64,000 nucleotides of DNA. It comes from Mycetocola tolaasinivorans (GTDB taxonomy: Bacteria > Actinomycetota > Actinomycetes > Actinomycetales > Microbacteriaceae). Position 1 is the first letter of the stretch; every line of letters starts with the position of its first letter. Under the pieces are notes generated by a model that had not been told where the DNA came from, ran no database searches, and saw only the letters and a list, made by a program, of their open reading frames with translations. The stretch spans positions 245,189 to 309,188 of the forward strand of contig NZ_RCUX01000005.1 in NCBI RefSeq assembly GCF_003667565.1, in the 5' to 3' direction. Shown here in pieces: positions 53,090-62,701 of this stretch. The position numbers and the translations under genes were made by a program.

Positions 53090-54196
53090 TTATCCGCGAA
53101 TCAGGATTTCCCGCACGTCCGCACGCTTCTCGACGGCGATCGCCGCATCGCGCGCCTCGGCCAGCACATCGGCGAGCACCACGCGTGATCCCCGGGTGGC
53201 GCTGAGTACCGCGGCCTCCACCATCGCCAGCGAGTGCACGTTCGCATGAACCTCGGTGGCCGGGATGTCCCCGGTTCGCAGAGCGGAAATGAACTCGGCG
53301 AGGGACCCGTTGATCTCCTCGGGAAAGGGAATCGTCTCGTCGGTGAGCCTCGCCGGTAGGTCGGCGAGCGAGAGCCCGGGGAGATCCGCGACGGGGGCGC
53401 GCTCGCCATCCCAGAGCGCCGTGCCGTTTTCCCCGCCAATGCGCCAGCTCCCGTTCCAGGACGTCTCCGACCCCGGTGTGCACCAGCTGCCCGAGTACAC
53501 AAACCGGATGCCACCCTCAAACTCAAACACCGCGGCCGCGGCCGCATCCCCGGCATACCAGCTCCAGGCCGGGTTGTACTCCTCGCAGTACACCGCGACG
53601 GGGTCGCGATCCAGCAGATAGCGCACTGCATCGAACTGATGGATCGCCATGTCCACGAGAAGCACGTGGTCCATCTCGTCGCGGAACCCGCCAAAGCGCG
53701 GGGCCTTCGCAAACTCGCAGCTCACGGTGCCCACTCGCCCGAGTTCACGAACGCGCTCGCGCAGCGCCGAGAGCGAGCGATAGTAGCGGCGCGACTGACT
53801 GGTCATCAGCAGCTGCCCGCTGGCCTCCGCCGAGGCCGCGAGCGAGAGTGCGGTCGCGACCGTGGGCGCAATGGGTTTTTCGCACAGTACCGGCAGCCCG
53901 GCAAACAGCGCCTCGGTGCTCACAGCATGGTGGGCGGCGGGAATCGTGACGTTAACCACCGCCTGTGCATCGGTATCCGCGGCCAGCGCCGAGACCGAGT
54001 CACCCACCGGCAGGTGCTCCAGACCAAAGGCGGCGAGTGCTGCCCGAGCCGCATCGAGGTTGAGATCCACGAGCCCAACGATCTGAGCATCCGGCGAGGC
54101 GGTGAGCGCACGAAGCCAGTTTTTCCCCATTGCCCCGGCCCCTACCAGGATGATTCTCACCGGCGAAGCGGTGTCTGAGAAAACGGCGTGGCTCAT
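53090..54196 (-). CDS. Gfo/Idh/MocA family oxidoreductase
   Basis: NAD(P)-dependent sugar or polyol dehydrogenase, 368 residues. Rossmann motif '[20 protein letters not shown]', 'VGLVDLNLD' and the catalytic-loop '[17 protein letters not shown]' (EKP) are clear. '[18 protein letters not shown]' is the substrate-side His/Asp block. It is the last gene of the ABC/ThuA operon and overlaps thuA-like by ATGA. It probably oxidises a sugar derivative taken up by the operon's transporter; the sugar is not known. Confidence 0.92.
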   Translation of the reverse strand: MSHAVFSDTASPVRIILVGAGAMGKNWLRALTASPDAQIVGLVDLNLDAARAALAAFGLEHLPVGDSVSALAADTDAQAVVNVTIPAAHHAVSTEALFAGLPVLCEKPIAPTVATALSLAASAEASGQLLMTSQSRRYYRSLSALRERVRELGRVGTVSCEFAKAPRFGGFRDEMDHVLLVDMAIHQFDAVRYLLDRDPVAVYCEEYNPAWSWYAGDAAAAAVFEFEGGIRFVYSGSWCTPGSETSWNGSWRIGGENGTALWDGERAPVADLPGLSLADLPARLTDETIPFPEEINGSLAEFISALRTGDIPATEVHANVHSLAMVEAAVLSATRGSRVVLADVLAEARDAAIAVEKRADVREILIRG

Positions 54197-54975
54197 CGAA
54201 CCAGTGCCCCCTGGTAGGCCTTGCCCGTGTAAAACTCCTCGGTCTCGTGGCGACGCAGGGTCGGCAGTGCGCGCTCGGAGCGTTCGGTGTGTGCCCAGCG
54301 CACGCCATTGGCGATCACGCGGCGAACATTCTCGTGGTGGTAGACCGGGTAGTCCTGGTCGCCGGGGCTGAAGAAGAAGATCTTGCCGAAGCCGCGACGC
54401 CAGGTGCAGCCGCTACGGAAGACCTCGCCACCCGAGAAGGTGCTGAGGAAGATGATCTCATCGGGCGCGGGCACGTCGAAGAACTCGCCGTACATCTCCT
54501 GCTGCGGAATGATGAACGGGTGCGGGATACCCTGGGCGATGGGGTGGGTCGGGTCGATGGTCCAAACGATCTCGCGATCCTCCTCGCTGCGCCAACGCAG
54601 GGTGCAGGTGGTGCCCATCAGCTTCTGGAAAATTTTCGACCAGTGCCCCGAGTGCAGCACCACGAGCCCCATGCCCGAGAGTACGTGGCGGTGCACGCGG
54701 GCCACGATGTCATCATCCACGTCGGCATGGGCCATGTGCCCCCACCACACGAGAACGTCGGTGTCCGCGAGCACCTCCTCTGTGAGGCCGTGTTCGGGAT
54801 CATCGAGCGTCGCGGTGTGCACGCGCGCGGTGGCGCCGAGGTTTTCCTCGATTCCGGACCGGATCGTGTTGTGCATGCCGTCCGGATAGATTTCGGCGAC
54901 GTGCGGTTCCACCTGCTCGTGGCGGTTCTCGCCCCAGACGAGAACGCGCAGCGGGGATTCGGGGGAGTGAGTCAT
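54193..54975 (-). CDS. ThuA-domain (trehalose-utilization-like) protein
   Basis: 260 residues, glutamine-amidotransferase-like fold. '[13 protein letters not shown]' at the start, '[24 protein letters not shown]', '[16 protein letters not shown]' and '[23 protein letters not shown]' are ThuA marks. ThuA proteins support conversion of disaccharides to 3-keto derivatives together with a Gfo/Idh/MocA partner (ThuB), exactly the pair seen here. A GGACA-type ribosome binding site is 6 bases before the ATG. Role as partner of the oxidoreductase is inferred. Confidence 0.9.
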   Translation of the reverse strand: MTHSPESPLRVLVWGENRHEQVEPHVAEIYPDGMHNTIRSGIEENLGATARVHTATLDDPEHGLTEEVLADTDVLVWWGHMAHADVDDDIVARVHRHVLSGMGLVVLHSGHWSKIFQKLMGTTCTLRWRSEEDREIVWTIDPTHPIAQGIPHPFIIPQQEMYGEFFDVPAPDEIIFLSTFSGGEVFRSGCTWRRGFGKIFFFSPGDQDYPVYHHENVRRVIANGVRWAHTERSERALPTLRRHETEEFYTGKAYQGALVR

Positions 54976-55011
54976 GGGGTGTCCTTTTCTACGGTGAATT
55001 CGACGGATGGA

Positions 55012-55902
55012 TTATTTGACGGCGCCACCGGTGGTACCGGCGGCGATGAACTTTTGAGCGAGTACAAGCAGGATGATCGCGGGGATTGACGACAGTACCG
55101 CGGTAGCCATCACGGCCGACCAGTTGGCGACCTGGGTTCCGATGTACTGGTAAATGCCGAGAGTCACCGGCCGTACCTCCTCGGTGCTGGTGAGGGTCAG
55201 GGCAAAGAGGAAGTCGCTCCAGGAGAATAGGAAGGCGAAGAGCGCGGCGGTGATCAGGGCGTTGCGACTGACCGGCACCACGACCGAGACGAAGGCACGC
55301 ACGAGGCCTGCCCCGTCGATGCGCGCGGCCTCAACGATCGAGGGCGGGATGCCGAGCATCGCGGTGCGCAGGATCAGAATTGCGAACGGAATTGCGTGAC
55401 TCGCATCGGCGAGGATCAGCCCGGGCAGCGAGTTGAGCAGCCCCAGATCGTTGTAGGCGCTGTAGAGCGCGTTTGCGATCACGACCCCCGGGATCATCTG
55501 CGACACGATGATGACCATGAGCGCGACGTTAATCCAGCGGAACCGGAACTGCGCGAGCGCATAAGCAGCGGGTGCGGAAATAATGAGGGTCAGGACCACC
55601 GTGCCCACCGAAATGATGAGGCTGGTGAGGAGGTTTTGCCCCTGATCGGTGATCGCACGCTCATAGCCCGAAAAATCGGGATTCAGCGGAAAGAGGCCGG
55701 CGGTTAGGGTGTTCCCCGAGGGCTGCAGCGACGTGTTCACCATCCAGTAGATCGGGAACAGCATGATCGCCAGCACGATGACGCCAATGCCGGTCGAGGC
55801 GAACGCGCCGATTCTGGTGCGGGTGCCGGTGCGCATCGAAGCCCGTTTTGGGGAGGTAAGTGGCGGAAGTGAACCGCGCCGGGAGATGAGTGTGTCGGTC
55901 AT
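55012..55902 (-). CDS. Carbohydrate ABC transporter permease, MalG type
   Basis: Inner subunit of a sugar importer, 296 residues, six helices. The EAA loop that docks the ATPase reads 'VEAARIDGAGLVRAFVSVVVPVSRNALI'. N-terminal 'MLFPIYWMVNTSLQPSGNTL' and C-terminal 'KFIAAGTTGGAVK' are typical MalG-like ends. Third gene of the operon. No ATPase gene is present, so a shared MsmK/MsiK-like ATPase encoded elsewhere is expected, as is common in actinobacteria. Confidence 0.94.
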   Translation of the reverse strand: MTDTLISRRGSLPPLTSPKRASMRTGTRTRIGAFASTGIGVIVLAIMLFPIYWMVNTSLQPSGNTLTAGLFPLNPDFSGYERAITDQGQNLLTSLIISVGTVVLTLIISAPAAYALAQFRFRWINVALMVIIVSQMIPGVVIANALYSAYNDLGLLNSLPGLILADASHAIPFAILILRTAMLGIPPSIVEAARIDGAGLVRAFVSVVVPVSRNALITAALFAFLFSWSDFLFALTLTSTEEVRPVTLGIYQYIGTQVANWSAVMATAVLSSIPAIILLVLAQKFIAAGTTGGAVK

Positions 55903-55911
55903 GTTCGGCTC

Positions 55912-56904
55912 CTATTCATCTACCGCGCGCCGGTTGGAACGCAGGTAGAGGACGGCAAATACGAGGGAGACCAGAATGAGAACGTTGCTCCAGGCCGAAC
56001 CCACCCCGAACTCGAAGTTCACGAAGGACTCCTGGTAGGAGCGCACGGCCAGTGTCTGGGTTGCGTTGGCGGGCCCGCCATTGGTGAGACCGAGAATCAC
56101 ATCGAGCACCTTGAGCGTGTAGACCACTCCGAGGACCAGGACCACGCTCACCACGGGGCGCAGGTTTGGCCAGGTGATGTGCCAAAACGCCTTCCAGCCG
56201 GTGGCCCCATCGAGCGCACCCGCCTCGTACAGCTCCTCCGGAATGTCCTGAAGTCCGCCATAGAGGAGCGCCACGTTGAAGGGGATGCCCACCCAGATGT
56301 TCACGAGGATCACCGAGAGCAGGGCGACATTGGGGTCGGAGAGCCACCCGATCGGCGACTGAATCACCCCGATCGAGGTAAGGAACTGGTTGAGGATTCC
56401 GCTGTCCTGATCCAGAATCGACCGCCAGGTTGCACTCGATACGATGACCGGCAGTAGCCAGGGCAGCAGCATGAGGGAGCGCAGGAATCCATTGAGCGGG
56501 AACCGTCGACGGAAGAAGACGGCGAGCGCGATTCCGATCACGAACTGCCCCAGCAGCGAACCCGCGGTAAACAGGGCGGTGTTGAGGAAGGCCGGGCCAA
56601 ACAGGGAGCTGCTGGTAACCGTGACGTAGTTGGCGAACCCCACCCAGGGCGCCTCGCCGGTGAAGAATGTCGCGGTGGTGTACTCCTGCAGGCTCATCGT
56701 GATGTTTTTGATGACCGGGAAGGCGAAGAACGCAAAGATGTAGAGCGCAGCCGGAACGATGAACAGGAGCTTGGTGATGCGCTCGGGCTTGCGTCGTCGT
56801 CGCGGGGCCTGCGGGGGTGTCCCCGCCGACTCGAGCGAGGGGTGTGCCTCGATCGAGTCGGGCGGACTTCCGCCCCGCGTGGTGAGTGTGGAAACGGAGG
56901 CCAT
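55912..56904 (-). CDS. Carbohydrate ABC transporter permease, MalF type
   Basis: 330 residues, six helices after a polar N-terminus of ~45 residues. The EAA loop is 'EELYEAGALDGATGWKAFWHITWPNLRPVV'. 'PWVGFANYV', 'NTALFTAGSLLGQFVIGIALAVFF' and 'VRSYQESFVNFEFGVGSAWSN' match MalF/UgpA-like permeases. It starts 5 bp after the binding-protein gene and ends 9 bp before the MalG-type gene. Confidence 0.94.
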   Translation of the reverse strand: MASVSTLTTRGGSPPDSIEAHPSLESAGTPPQAPRRRRKPERITKLLFIVPAALYIFAFFAFPVIKNITMSLQEYTTATFFTGEAPWVGFANYVTVTSSSLFGPAFLNTALFTAGSLLGQFVIGIALAVFFRRRFPLNGFLRSLMLLPWLLPVIVSSATWRSILDQDSGILNQFLTSIGVIQSPIGWLSDPNVALLSVILVNIWVGIPFNVALLYGGLQDIPEELYEAGALDGATGWKAFWHITWPNLRPVVSVVLVLGVVYTLKVLDVILGLTNGGPANATQTLAVRSYQESFVNFEFGVGSAWSNVLILVSLVFAVLYLRSNRRAVDE

Positions 56905-56909
56905 GGCGC

Positions 56910-58133
56910 TTATCCGGCCAGTGCCTTGGCGAACGCCTCGTCAGCGGTGGCCTTACCCGTGAGCGCGAGTTGCAGACCGGTGTGGATCTGCGTCGCGGTC
57001 TTGGGCCAGCCCGTACCGAGGAGTCCGGTGCGCGAGCGCGCGGTGGCTACCTGATCGGTAAAGGTCGACATCACGGGGAGCGAGGCTACGTATTCATCCG
57101 CGAGGGCGGTGCGGGTCGGAATCGTGTATCGTGCGGTCGCGAGAGCGAGCTGATTGTCGTCATCGGTAATGCATTCGATGAACTTTGCGGCGAGTGCCTG
57201 CTTGGTCTTGTTTCCCGTCTGCGGGACGGTCCATACCTCGCCACCGAGCGGGGCGATCGAGGTTTGCCCGGCGCGATTGACCGGAATTTGGACCGTTGTC
57301 CAGACGAGGTTCGGGTCCGCGTCCAGAGCGGGAATCTGCCAGGGGCCATTGATCATCATTGCGGCCTTGCCCGCCATGAACTGGTCCTTGACGTCAACCT
57401 GGCTCCAGTTCACCACGCTCTTGGAGGCCGAGCCGGCATTGACGAGATCCACCTGCAACTGCAGGGCTTCGGCGGCCTCTGGGCTATCGATTTTGTCTTC
57501 GGAACCCCCGTTCGTCCAGAGCAGGGGGAGGAACTGCCAGGCACCCTCGTGGGTTGCGTTGGCGGAGAATGCGAGACCGTAGCGGTCTCCCTCGGTCAGG
57601 GCTGCCGCGGTGGTTTTCAGTTCATCCCAGGTGGTTGGCGGGGTGAGCCCGGCTGCGTCGAGGAGAGTTTTGTTGACAAAGAGGCCGAGCGTGTTCACGG
57701 TGGGAGCGAGGCCGTAAACCTTGTCCTTGTAGGTGGCGGCCTCGATGATTCCCGGGGCAAACCCATCGGTGCTGATACCAAACTGGTCCAGCGGGGCCAG
57801 ACCGCCAGTGGAGGCAATGTCCTGGAGGTTGGGGTTGTCGAGCATCAGGACGTCCGGGAGCGTCTTTGACGACGACATCTGGAGAACCTTTTGCATGAGG
57901 TCCTTGCTGGGAACGCCGGTGCGGTTGATCTTTACCGAAAGCTCTGCCGCGCAGGTGTTCAGCGCTTCGAGTACGAACTTCTGGTCGGGTTCGTTGACGT
58001 AGTAGTCAACGATGGTGAGGGTATTGCCCGAACCGCCGGCACCGGGGGTGCCGCTTTCCGAGCTGCACCCGGCGAGGGCCAGAGGAATGATCGCCAGCCC
58101 GGCGAGAATCGGTAAACGAGGTTTCTTGTCCAT
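56910..58133 (-). CDS. Sugar-binding lipoprotein of ABC transporter
   Basis: Extracellular solute-binding protein family 1, 407 residues. The signal peptide ends in the lipobox LALAGC, so Cys23 is the lipidated residue. After a Ser/Gly linker the mature part has 'LTIVDYYVNEPDQKF', 'VYGLAPTVNTLGLFVNKTLLDAAGLTPPTTWDEL', 'FMAGKAAMMINGPW' and 'LAPLGG'-like ligand-cleft motifs ('TSIAPLGGEVWTVPQ'). First gene of the operon. AAAGGAG lies upstream of the ATG. It determines which sugar enters; the sequence points to a mono- or disaccharide, not more. Confidence 0.94.
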   Translation of the reverse strand: MDKKPRLPILAGLAIIPLALAGCSSESGTPGAGGSGNTLTIVDYYVNEPDQKFVLEALNTCAAELSVKINRTGVPSKDLMQKVLQMSSSKTLPDVLMLDNPNLQDIASTGGLAPLDQFGISTDGFAPGIIEAATYKDKVYGLAPTVNTLGLFVNKTLLDAAGLTPPTTWDELKTTAAALTEGDRYGLAFSANATHEGAWQFLPLLWTNGGSEDKIDSPEAAEALQLQVDLVNAGSASKSVVNWSQVDVKDQFMAGKAAMMINGPWQIPALDADPNLVWTTVQIPVNRAGQTSIAPLGGEVWTVPQTGNKTKQALAAKFIECITDDDNQLALATARYTIPTRTALADEYVASLPVMSTFTDQVATARSRTGLLGTGWPKTATQIHTGLQLALTGKATADEAFAKALAG

Positions 58134-58173
58134 GATGCGGCTCCTTTGCCGTAGGTAATAGTGAGGCCCGGGA

Positions 58174-58187
58174 GTTAACCGCTTTGA
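58174..58187. promoter_or_regulatory. Second, weaker LacI-type operator
   Basis: GTTAACCGCTTTGA shares the AAAGCG-TT core (read on the - strand) with the better site at 58273, 99 bp away; the pair could support looping. Confidence 0.45.
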
Positions 58188-58272
58188 TTCTTGTGAAATC
58201 GCCGAGATGCCGAGCTTCTATTTCGTGGATGACGCAACAATCTCACGAGTTTTGGACGCTGTCAACAGAAAA

Positions 58273-58286
58273 GTAAAGCGCTTCAC
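58273..58286. promoter_or_regulatory. LacI-family operator
   Basis: GTAAAGCGCTTCAC, symmetric around the central CG that LacI/GalR proteins kink, between the divergent sugar operon and lacI-type gene. Confidence 0.75.
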
Positions 58287-58375
58287 CGATTCGTTATTTG
58301 GCCCAGCGCGCCGAAACTCCGAATAAAGAAACTGTGAGAGACTGCAGGCATCAAATGGCAGGAAGGAGCCGTGAT

Positions 58376-59392
58376 ATGGCAACCATGCGTGATGTCGCGC
58401 AGCGTGCCGGGGTGTCTCTCGCCACGGTGTCCTTCGCGATTAACAAGACCAAACCCGTTGCTCCATCCACGCGGGAACGGATCGAAGCGGCAATGCTGGA
58501 GCTGAATTACAAGCCCAACGCGATCGCCCGCGCCCTCGCGAGTAGACGCACTCGCATCATCGCACTGCTATTCCCCGTGCTCGAACACAACCTCGACGGC
58601 ACGGCGCTCAAATTCTTTACGAGTGCGGCCGCTGAGGCTCAGCGGCGCGGATACAATCTCATCCTGTGGCCGAGTGGTACCGATGCCGCACGAATCGATC
58701 AGCTCGTTCACAGCGGGTTGATCGACGGGGTCGTGGTGATGGAGGTTTATCTGCACGATGAGCGGGTCGAACGCCTCCGTGAGCTCGGAATCCCCTTCAC
58801 CCTGATTGGTCGTACCGCCGAACCCCGGGGCATCAGCTACGTTGACGTAAACTTCGAAGGTCTGGTGGCAACCGCCATGCATCACCTTCGAGAACTCGGG
58901 CATCGACGCATCGGCATCGTATTTGGTGAGGGCGGCGACCCCCTGATCAGCGAGTATGGCCCCGTGGTACGTACTCGCGATGCTTACCTCGCCGCTATTG
59001 CGGACACCGAGGACGAGCCACTGATGTTCTCGTGTGATCAATCCTCCGCGGCCGGTCGGCGACTCGTTCCCGACATTCTTCGACAGGCACCGGACATCAG
59101 CGCCCTGCTCCTTCTCAACGAGCATGCCGCATCGGGGATCGTGAGTGGGTTACGCGCTCAGGGCATCGGCGTACCAGAATCTGTTTCCGTTGTCGGTCTC
59201 GGGTCTTCAATCGAGGTTGCGGAGGCGATCGATCCGCAAATCTCCCTGTACGAATCGCCCAGCGAGGAGCTTGGACGTCGAGGAGTGGAGGACCTCATCG
59301 ACGTGCTTGAGGGAACCCGTTCGGCCCCGGGAGCCTCACTCGTGGACTGCGTCTTTGTCGACTTTGGATCGATCGCGCCGGCACACTCCTGA
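58376..59392 (+). CDS. LacI-family transcriptional regulator
   Basis: 338 residues. The HTH and hinge read 'ATMRDVAQRAGVSLATVSFAINKTKPVAPSTRERIEAAMLELNYKPNAIARALASRRT'. The rest is a periplasmic-binding-protein-like sugar domain ('HLRELGHRRIGIVFG', 'ALLLLNEHAASGIVSGLRAQGIGVPESVSVVG'). ATG 58376 has GGAAGGAG 8 bases upstream; the frame extends to 58298 without support. It diverges from the ABC-ThuA-oxidoreductase operon and should repress it until the sugar or a derivative binds. Confidence 0.93.
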   Translation: MATMRDVAQRAGVSLATVSFAINKTKPVAPSTRERIEAAMLELNYKPNAIARALASRRTRIIALLFPVLEHNLDGTALKFFTSAAAEAQRRGYNLILWPSGTDAARIDQLVHSGLIDGVVVMEVYLHDERVERLRELGIPFTLIGRTAEPRGISYVDVNFEGLVATAMHHLRELGHRRIGIVFGEGGDPLISEYGPVVRTRDAYLAAIADTEDEPLMFSCDQSSAAGRRLVPDILRQAPDISALLLLNEHAASGIVSGLRAQGIGVPESVSVVGLGSSIEVAEAIDPQISLYESPSEELGRRGVEDLIDVLEGTRSAPGASLVDCVFVDFGSIAPAHS

Positions 59393-59399
59393 GGCTAGC

Positions 59400-59421
59400 G
59401 GCCAGGGGCCCCACCCTGGCC
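59400..59421 (+). terminator. Possible terminator of lacI-type gene
   Basis: GGCCAGGG/CCCTGGCC around GCCCCA; no T-tract follows, so a weak call. Confidence 0.4.
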
Positions 59422-59489
59422 ACCTTTGCCTGTTATGTTAGGGGCTGTCTCGGGCCGTTCTGTGCCCCGGTTCACCTCGAGGAGGCACC

Positions 59490-60833
59490 ATGAGTGAGCA
59501 CGTGGATATCGATCTGGCACGCGAGCGCGCGCTCGCCGAAGCCGACCTCCCCGCGGCCGCCGCGAAACTCGCCGGGATGTCGATCACCGAGGTGGTTGAA
59601 ACCCTCTGGCGCACCAGCTATCAGCGCGGCGCGGTGCTGTTTCGCCTGCTGAGCAAGGAACGCGCGCTCGAAACCTTCGAGCGTTTTGAACCAGCCCACC
59701 AGGCAGACCTCCTCCGGGCGCTGCAGGATGAGGAGGTTACCGGCCTCTTTGCCGGCCTCGACCCGGACGACCGGGTGGGACTCCTCGATGAGGTTCCCGC
59801 GGTTGTTGCCAAGCGACTTCTCCTCGGGCTGACCCCGCATGAGCGCTCATTGACCACTCTCATGCTCGGATATCCGGCACGCTCGGTCGGGCGTCGGATG
59901 AGCCCGGAATACGTGCGTGCGCATCCGGAGTTCACGGCCGGGCACGTGCTCGAAACCGTGCGAAATCGCGCGTCCGAGGCTGAAACCATCTACATGATTC
60001 CGGTGACCGACGGCGAAAAGCGCCTGATCGGCGTGGTGAGCCTCCGCGAAATCCTGGCGGCTCCCGAGGACACCCGGGTTGCCGATCTGATGCAGACTCC
60101 GGAGTATGCGACGGTGAGCGATGACGCCGAGTATGTCGCACGCCGCTGCGGTGACGCAAACCTCCTCGCGATGCCGGTTGTGGACAGCGAAAAGCGCCTG
60201 GTGGGAATCCTGACCATCGACGATGCACACCAGATCCTGCGTGATGCGGAGGATGAGGACATCGCGCGCGCCGGTGGATCCGAGCCGCTTCGTCGCCCCT
60301 ACCTGTCGACCTCGGCGTTCAAGATCGCGCGCGCCCGGGTGGTGTGGCTCCTCGTTCTCGCGGTGTCGGCGCTGCTGACCGTGCAGGTGCTCGGCATCTT
60401 CGAGGCCACGCTCGAACAGAAGGTTGTGCTCGCGCTCTTCATCCCACTGCTCACCGGGACCGGCGGAAACACCGGTTCGCAGGCGGCCACCACCATCACC
60501 CGAGCCCTCGCGATGGGCGAGGTCACCTCGAAGGATGTGGGTCGGGTGCTCCTGCGAGAGTTCCGGGTCGGGACCACCCTGGGTCTCCTGCTCGGGGTGC
60601 TCGGATTTGTGCTCGCCTCGCTCGTGTACGACGTCCCGACCGGTCTGGTGATCGGTTCCACCCTGCTGTGCGTCTGCGCGATGGCCGCAACGGTGGGTGG
60701 TGCGATGCCGCTGATCGCGAAGGCTATTCGGGTGGACCCGGCGGTATTCTCCACCCCGTTTATCACCACGTTCTGCGATGCCACCGGCCTGCTGATCTAC
60801 TTCTCACTGGCCAAGGTAATTCTCGGAATCTAG
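59490..60833 (+). CDS. mgtE: Magnesium transporter MgtE
   Basis: Mg2+ channel/transporter, 447 residues. An N-terminal helical MgtE_N domain (~1-125) is followed by two CBS domains (~130-250; 'AETIYMIPVTDGEKRLIGVVSLREILAA', 'NLLAMPVVDSEKRLVGILTIDDA'). Five membrane helices (~285-447) contain the pore motif 'PLLTGTGGNTGSQAATTITRALAMGEV' and a late 'PFITTFCDATGLLIYFSLAK'. The CBS and N domains sense cytosolic Mg2+ and close the pore. GAGGAGG lies 5 bases before the ATG. No Mg riboswitch fits in the short gap upstream. Confidence 0.95.
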   Translation: MSEHVDIDLARERALAEADLPAAAAKLAGMSITEVVETLWRTSYQRGAVLFRLLSKERALETFERFEPAHQADLLRALQDEEVTGLFAGLDPDDRVGLLDEVPAVVAKRLLLGLTPHERSLTTLMLGYPARSVGRRMSPEYVRAHPEFTAGHVLETVRNRASEAETIYMIPVTDGEKRLIGVVSLREILAAPEDTRVADLMQTPEYATVSDDAEYVARRCGDANLLAMPVVDSEKRLVGILTIDDAHQILRDAEDEDIARAGGSEPLRRPYLSTSAFKIARARVVWLLVLAVSALLTVQVLGIFEATLEQKVVLALFIPLLTGTGGNTGSQAATTITRALAMGEVTSKDVGRVLLREFRVGTTLGLLLGVLGFVLASLVYDVPTGLVIGSTLLCVCAMAATVGGAMPLIAKAIRVDPAVFSTPFITTFCDATGLLIYFSLAKVILGI

Positions 60834-61939
60834 CGTTCGTCGCGGCCGATAACCGGGAGCTGGACCTCCACGGTCAGGCCGCCTTCGGGGCGTGCGGTGA
60901 GCCGCATCGATCCGCCGTGTGCACGCAGAATCGATGACACGATCGCGAGACCGAGCCCCACGCCACCGTCGCGATCGTATCGACGCGCTGACCCGCGCTG
61001 AAACGGTTCGGCCAGGGTCGCAACCAGGGCCGGGTCAAGGACGGCGCCGCCGTTTTCCACGCGCAGGGTGGCCGTGCGCGCGCTAGCCCAGGTTTCGATG
61101 CGGACCCAGGGAGCCTCGCCCCCGCCGTGCACGAGCGCGTTTCGAATCAGGTTGCCGGCCACCATGCGGAGTAGTTCGGGGTTTCCCTCGGTGCGTGCCG
61201 GGGTGAGATCCGTACCGATGCGGATGTCGCCGCGCTCGGACGGCGGTGCCAGATCAGTCAGCGTGTCACGCGCCACCTCGGCGAGATCCACCGGGGCTAC
61301 CGCGAGCGGTTCTCCCTCGGCTCGAGCGAGGGTGAGGAGCGCCTCGGTCAGAGCGATCGCGCGGTCGTTTGTTTGGGCGAGCCGAGAGACCAGACGCGGC
61401 ACATCGACTCGATCGGGTGCGGCCTCGGCCACCTCCAGCATGGTGCGGATGACCGCGTGCGGGGTACGCAGCTCATGGGATGCGTTTGCGGCGAAGCGTC
61501 GCTGCTCGGCGAGCATGCCCTCGACCCGATCGAGCATCGAATCGAAGACGTCCGAGAGCTCGCGAAACTCATCGCGCCGACCGGGTAACTCGATTCTCCG
61601 GTTGAGGATCCCGTCGGCCGCGGCGCGGGACACCCCGGTGATTCGCGCGAGCGGTGCCAGCATGCGCCCGGCGAGAAACCAGCCCCCGATGAGGCCGAAG
61701 ACGGTGAGGATTCCCAGAACCGCGAATGCGCGCGGCCAAAAGAGCCGCAGTAGATCGCCCCGGTTGGGTGCGAAGGTACTGCCGTCGGGCGCATTCGTCT
61801 GAACGACCGATCCCACCGGCACAAACTGAAGCACGTAGTAGGCGAACAGCATGAGGGCGAGCGCGGCCACCAAAAGGAAGCCGGTGTAGCTCAGGGTGAG
61901 CTTGACGCGCACCGAGAGCCCGCGGCGCCGCTCGGTCAT
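60830..61939 (-). CDS. Sensor histidine kinase (VanS/OmpR-partner type)
   Basis: 369 residues. Two membrane helices (~15-38 and ~70-92) flank a short external loop of about 30 residues. HAMP (~92-145), the phospho-acceptor His155 in 'ASHELRTPHAVIRTML', and a HATPase domain with 'NLIRNALVHG', 'VENGGAVL' and 'GVGLGLAIV' follow. The G1 box is imperfect (no D-x-G). The small external loop suits sensing of a membrane or cell-wall signal. It overlaps the response regulator gene by ATGA and faces a VanY-like carboxypeptidase gene. Confidence 0.92.
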   Translation of the reverse strand: MTERRRGLSVRVKLTLSYTGFLLVAALALMLFAYYVLQFVPVGSVVQTNAPDGSTFAPNRGDLLRLFWPRAFAVLGILTVFGLIGGWFLAGRMLAPLARITGVSRAAADGILNRRIELPGRRDEFRELSDVFDSMLDRVEGMLAEQRRFAANASHELRTPHAVIRTMLEVAEAAPDRVDVPRLVSRLAQTNDRAIALTEALLTLARAEGEPLAVAPVDLAEVARDTLTDLAPPSERGDIRIGTDLTPARTEGNPELLRMVAGNLIRNALVHGGGEAPWVRIETWASARTATLRVENGGAVLDPALVATLAEPFQRGSARRYDRDGGVGLGLAIVSSILRAHGGSMRLTARPEGGLTVEVQLPVIGRDER

Positions 61940-62616
61940 GCCCGCTCCGTGTCGGCAGGAAGCCCGAAATAGTACCCTGATCCGGGTTTCGTCTGGATGA
62001 TCCAGGGTTCGCCCAGCCGCTTGCGTAGCGCGGAGATTGTGATCCGCACCGCGTTTGTGAACGGGTCGGCGTTTTCGTCCCAGGCACGTTCCAGGAGAGA
62101 CTCCGCGCTGAGCACCCCGCCCTCGGCACGCATCAGCTCCGCGAGCACGGCAAACTGCTTGCGGGTGAGGGCGATGTAGCGACCATCGCGGTAAACCTCG
62201 CGTCGGAAGGTGTCGAGGCGCAGACCATCCGCTTCCAGGACCGGGGGAGCGGCGACGGCTGAGCGGCGGGCGAGGGCGCGCACCCGCATGATGAGCTCGC
62301 GCAGCACAAACGGCTTGGTGAGATAGTCATCGGCGCCGAGCTCAAACCCCAGCGCCTTGTCGTCGATGCGATCGGCGGCCGTGACCATCAGGATCCGCGT
62401 GCCCAGATCCTCCGCCAGGATCTCCCGCGCGATGTCGTCGCCCGAGTGGCCGGGAATATCGCGGTCGAGCAGCACCACCGTGTACGTGTTGAGCGCGAGA
62501 AGTTCCTGCGCGGCAAACCCGTCGTTGGCGATATCGGAGGCGATGGCCTCGAGTCGCAGACCATCCTGGATCGCCTCGGCCAGAAACGGCTCGTCCTCCA
62601 CAATCAACACTCGCAT
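61936..62616 (-). CDS. OmpR/PhoB-family response regulator
   Basis: 226 residues. The receiver has acidic 'IVEDEPFLAE', phospho-acceptor Asp51 in 'VVLLDRDIPGHSG', 'LMVTAAD' and Lys in 'DYLTKPFVLREL'. The winged-helix Trans_reg_C domain reads 'FRREVYRDGRYIALTRKQFAVLAELMRAEGGVLSAESLLERAW...VRITISALRKRLG'. TAGAAT (62623-62628) sits 6 bases before ATG 62616, so the mRNA is probably leaderless. The tandem 11-mers next to it are likely its own binding site, shared with the divergent vanY-like gene. Confidence 0.93.
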   Translation of the reverse strand: MRVLIVEDEPFLAEAIQDGLRLEAIASDIANDGFAAQELLALNTYTVVLLDRDIPGHSGDDIAREILAEDLGTRILMVTAADRIDDKALGFELGADDYLTKPFVLRELIMRVRALARRSAVAAPPVLEADGLRLDTFRREVYRDGRYIALTRKQFAVLAELMRAEGGVLSAESLLERAWDENADPFTNAVRITISALRKRLGEPWIIQTKPGSGYYFGLPADTERA

Positions 62617-62622
62617 CTGGCC

Positions 62623-62628
62623 ATTCTA
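62623..62628 (-). promoter_or_regulatory. -10 element, leaderless response regulator gene
   Basis: TAGAAT on the - strand, then GGCCAG, then ATG 62616. Confidence 0.55.
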
Positions 62629-62638
62629 GGAAACCGCC

Positions 62639-62660
62639 GTATCGAAAACGTATGAAAAAC
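62639..62660. promoter_or_regulatory. Tandem 11-bp response-regulator site
   Basis: GTATCGAAAAC and GTATGAAAAAC abut at exactly 11 bp, one helical turn, as OmpR-type dimers need. An inverted CGTATCCC lies just beyond. The site lies just upstream of the regulator's -10, where it could influence both divergent genes. Confidence 0.7.
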
Positions 62661-62701
62661 GGGATACGACGGGGCAACGGTGCTGCCGCTGAGCTGGTCT
62701 C

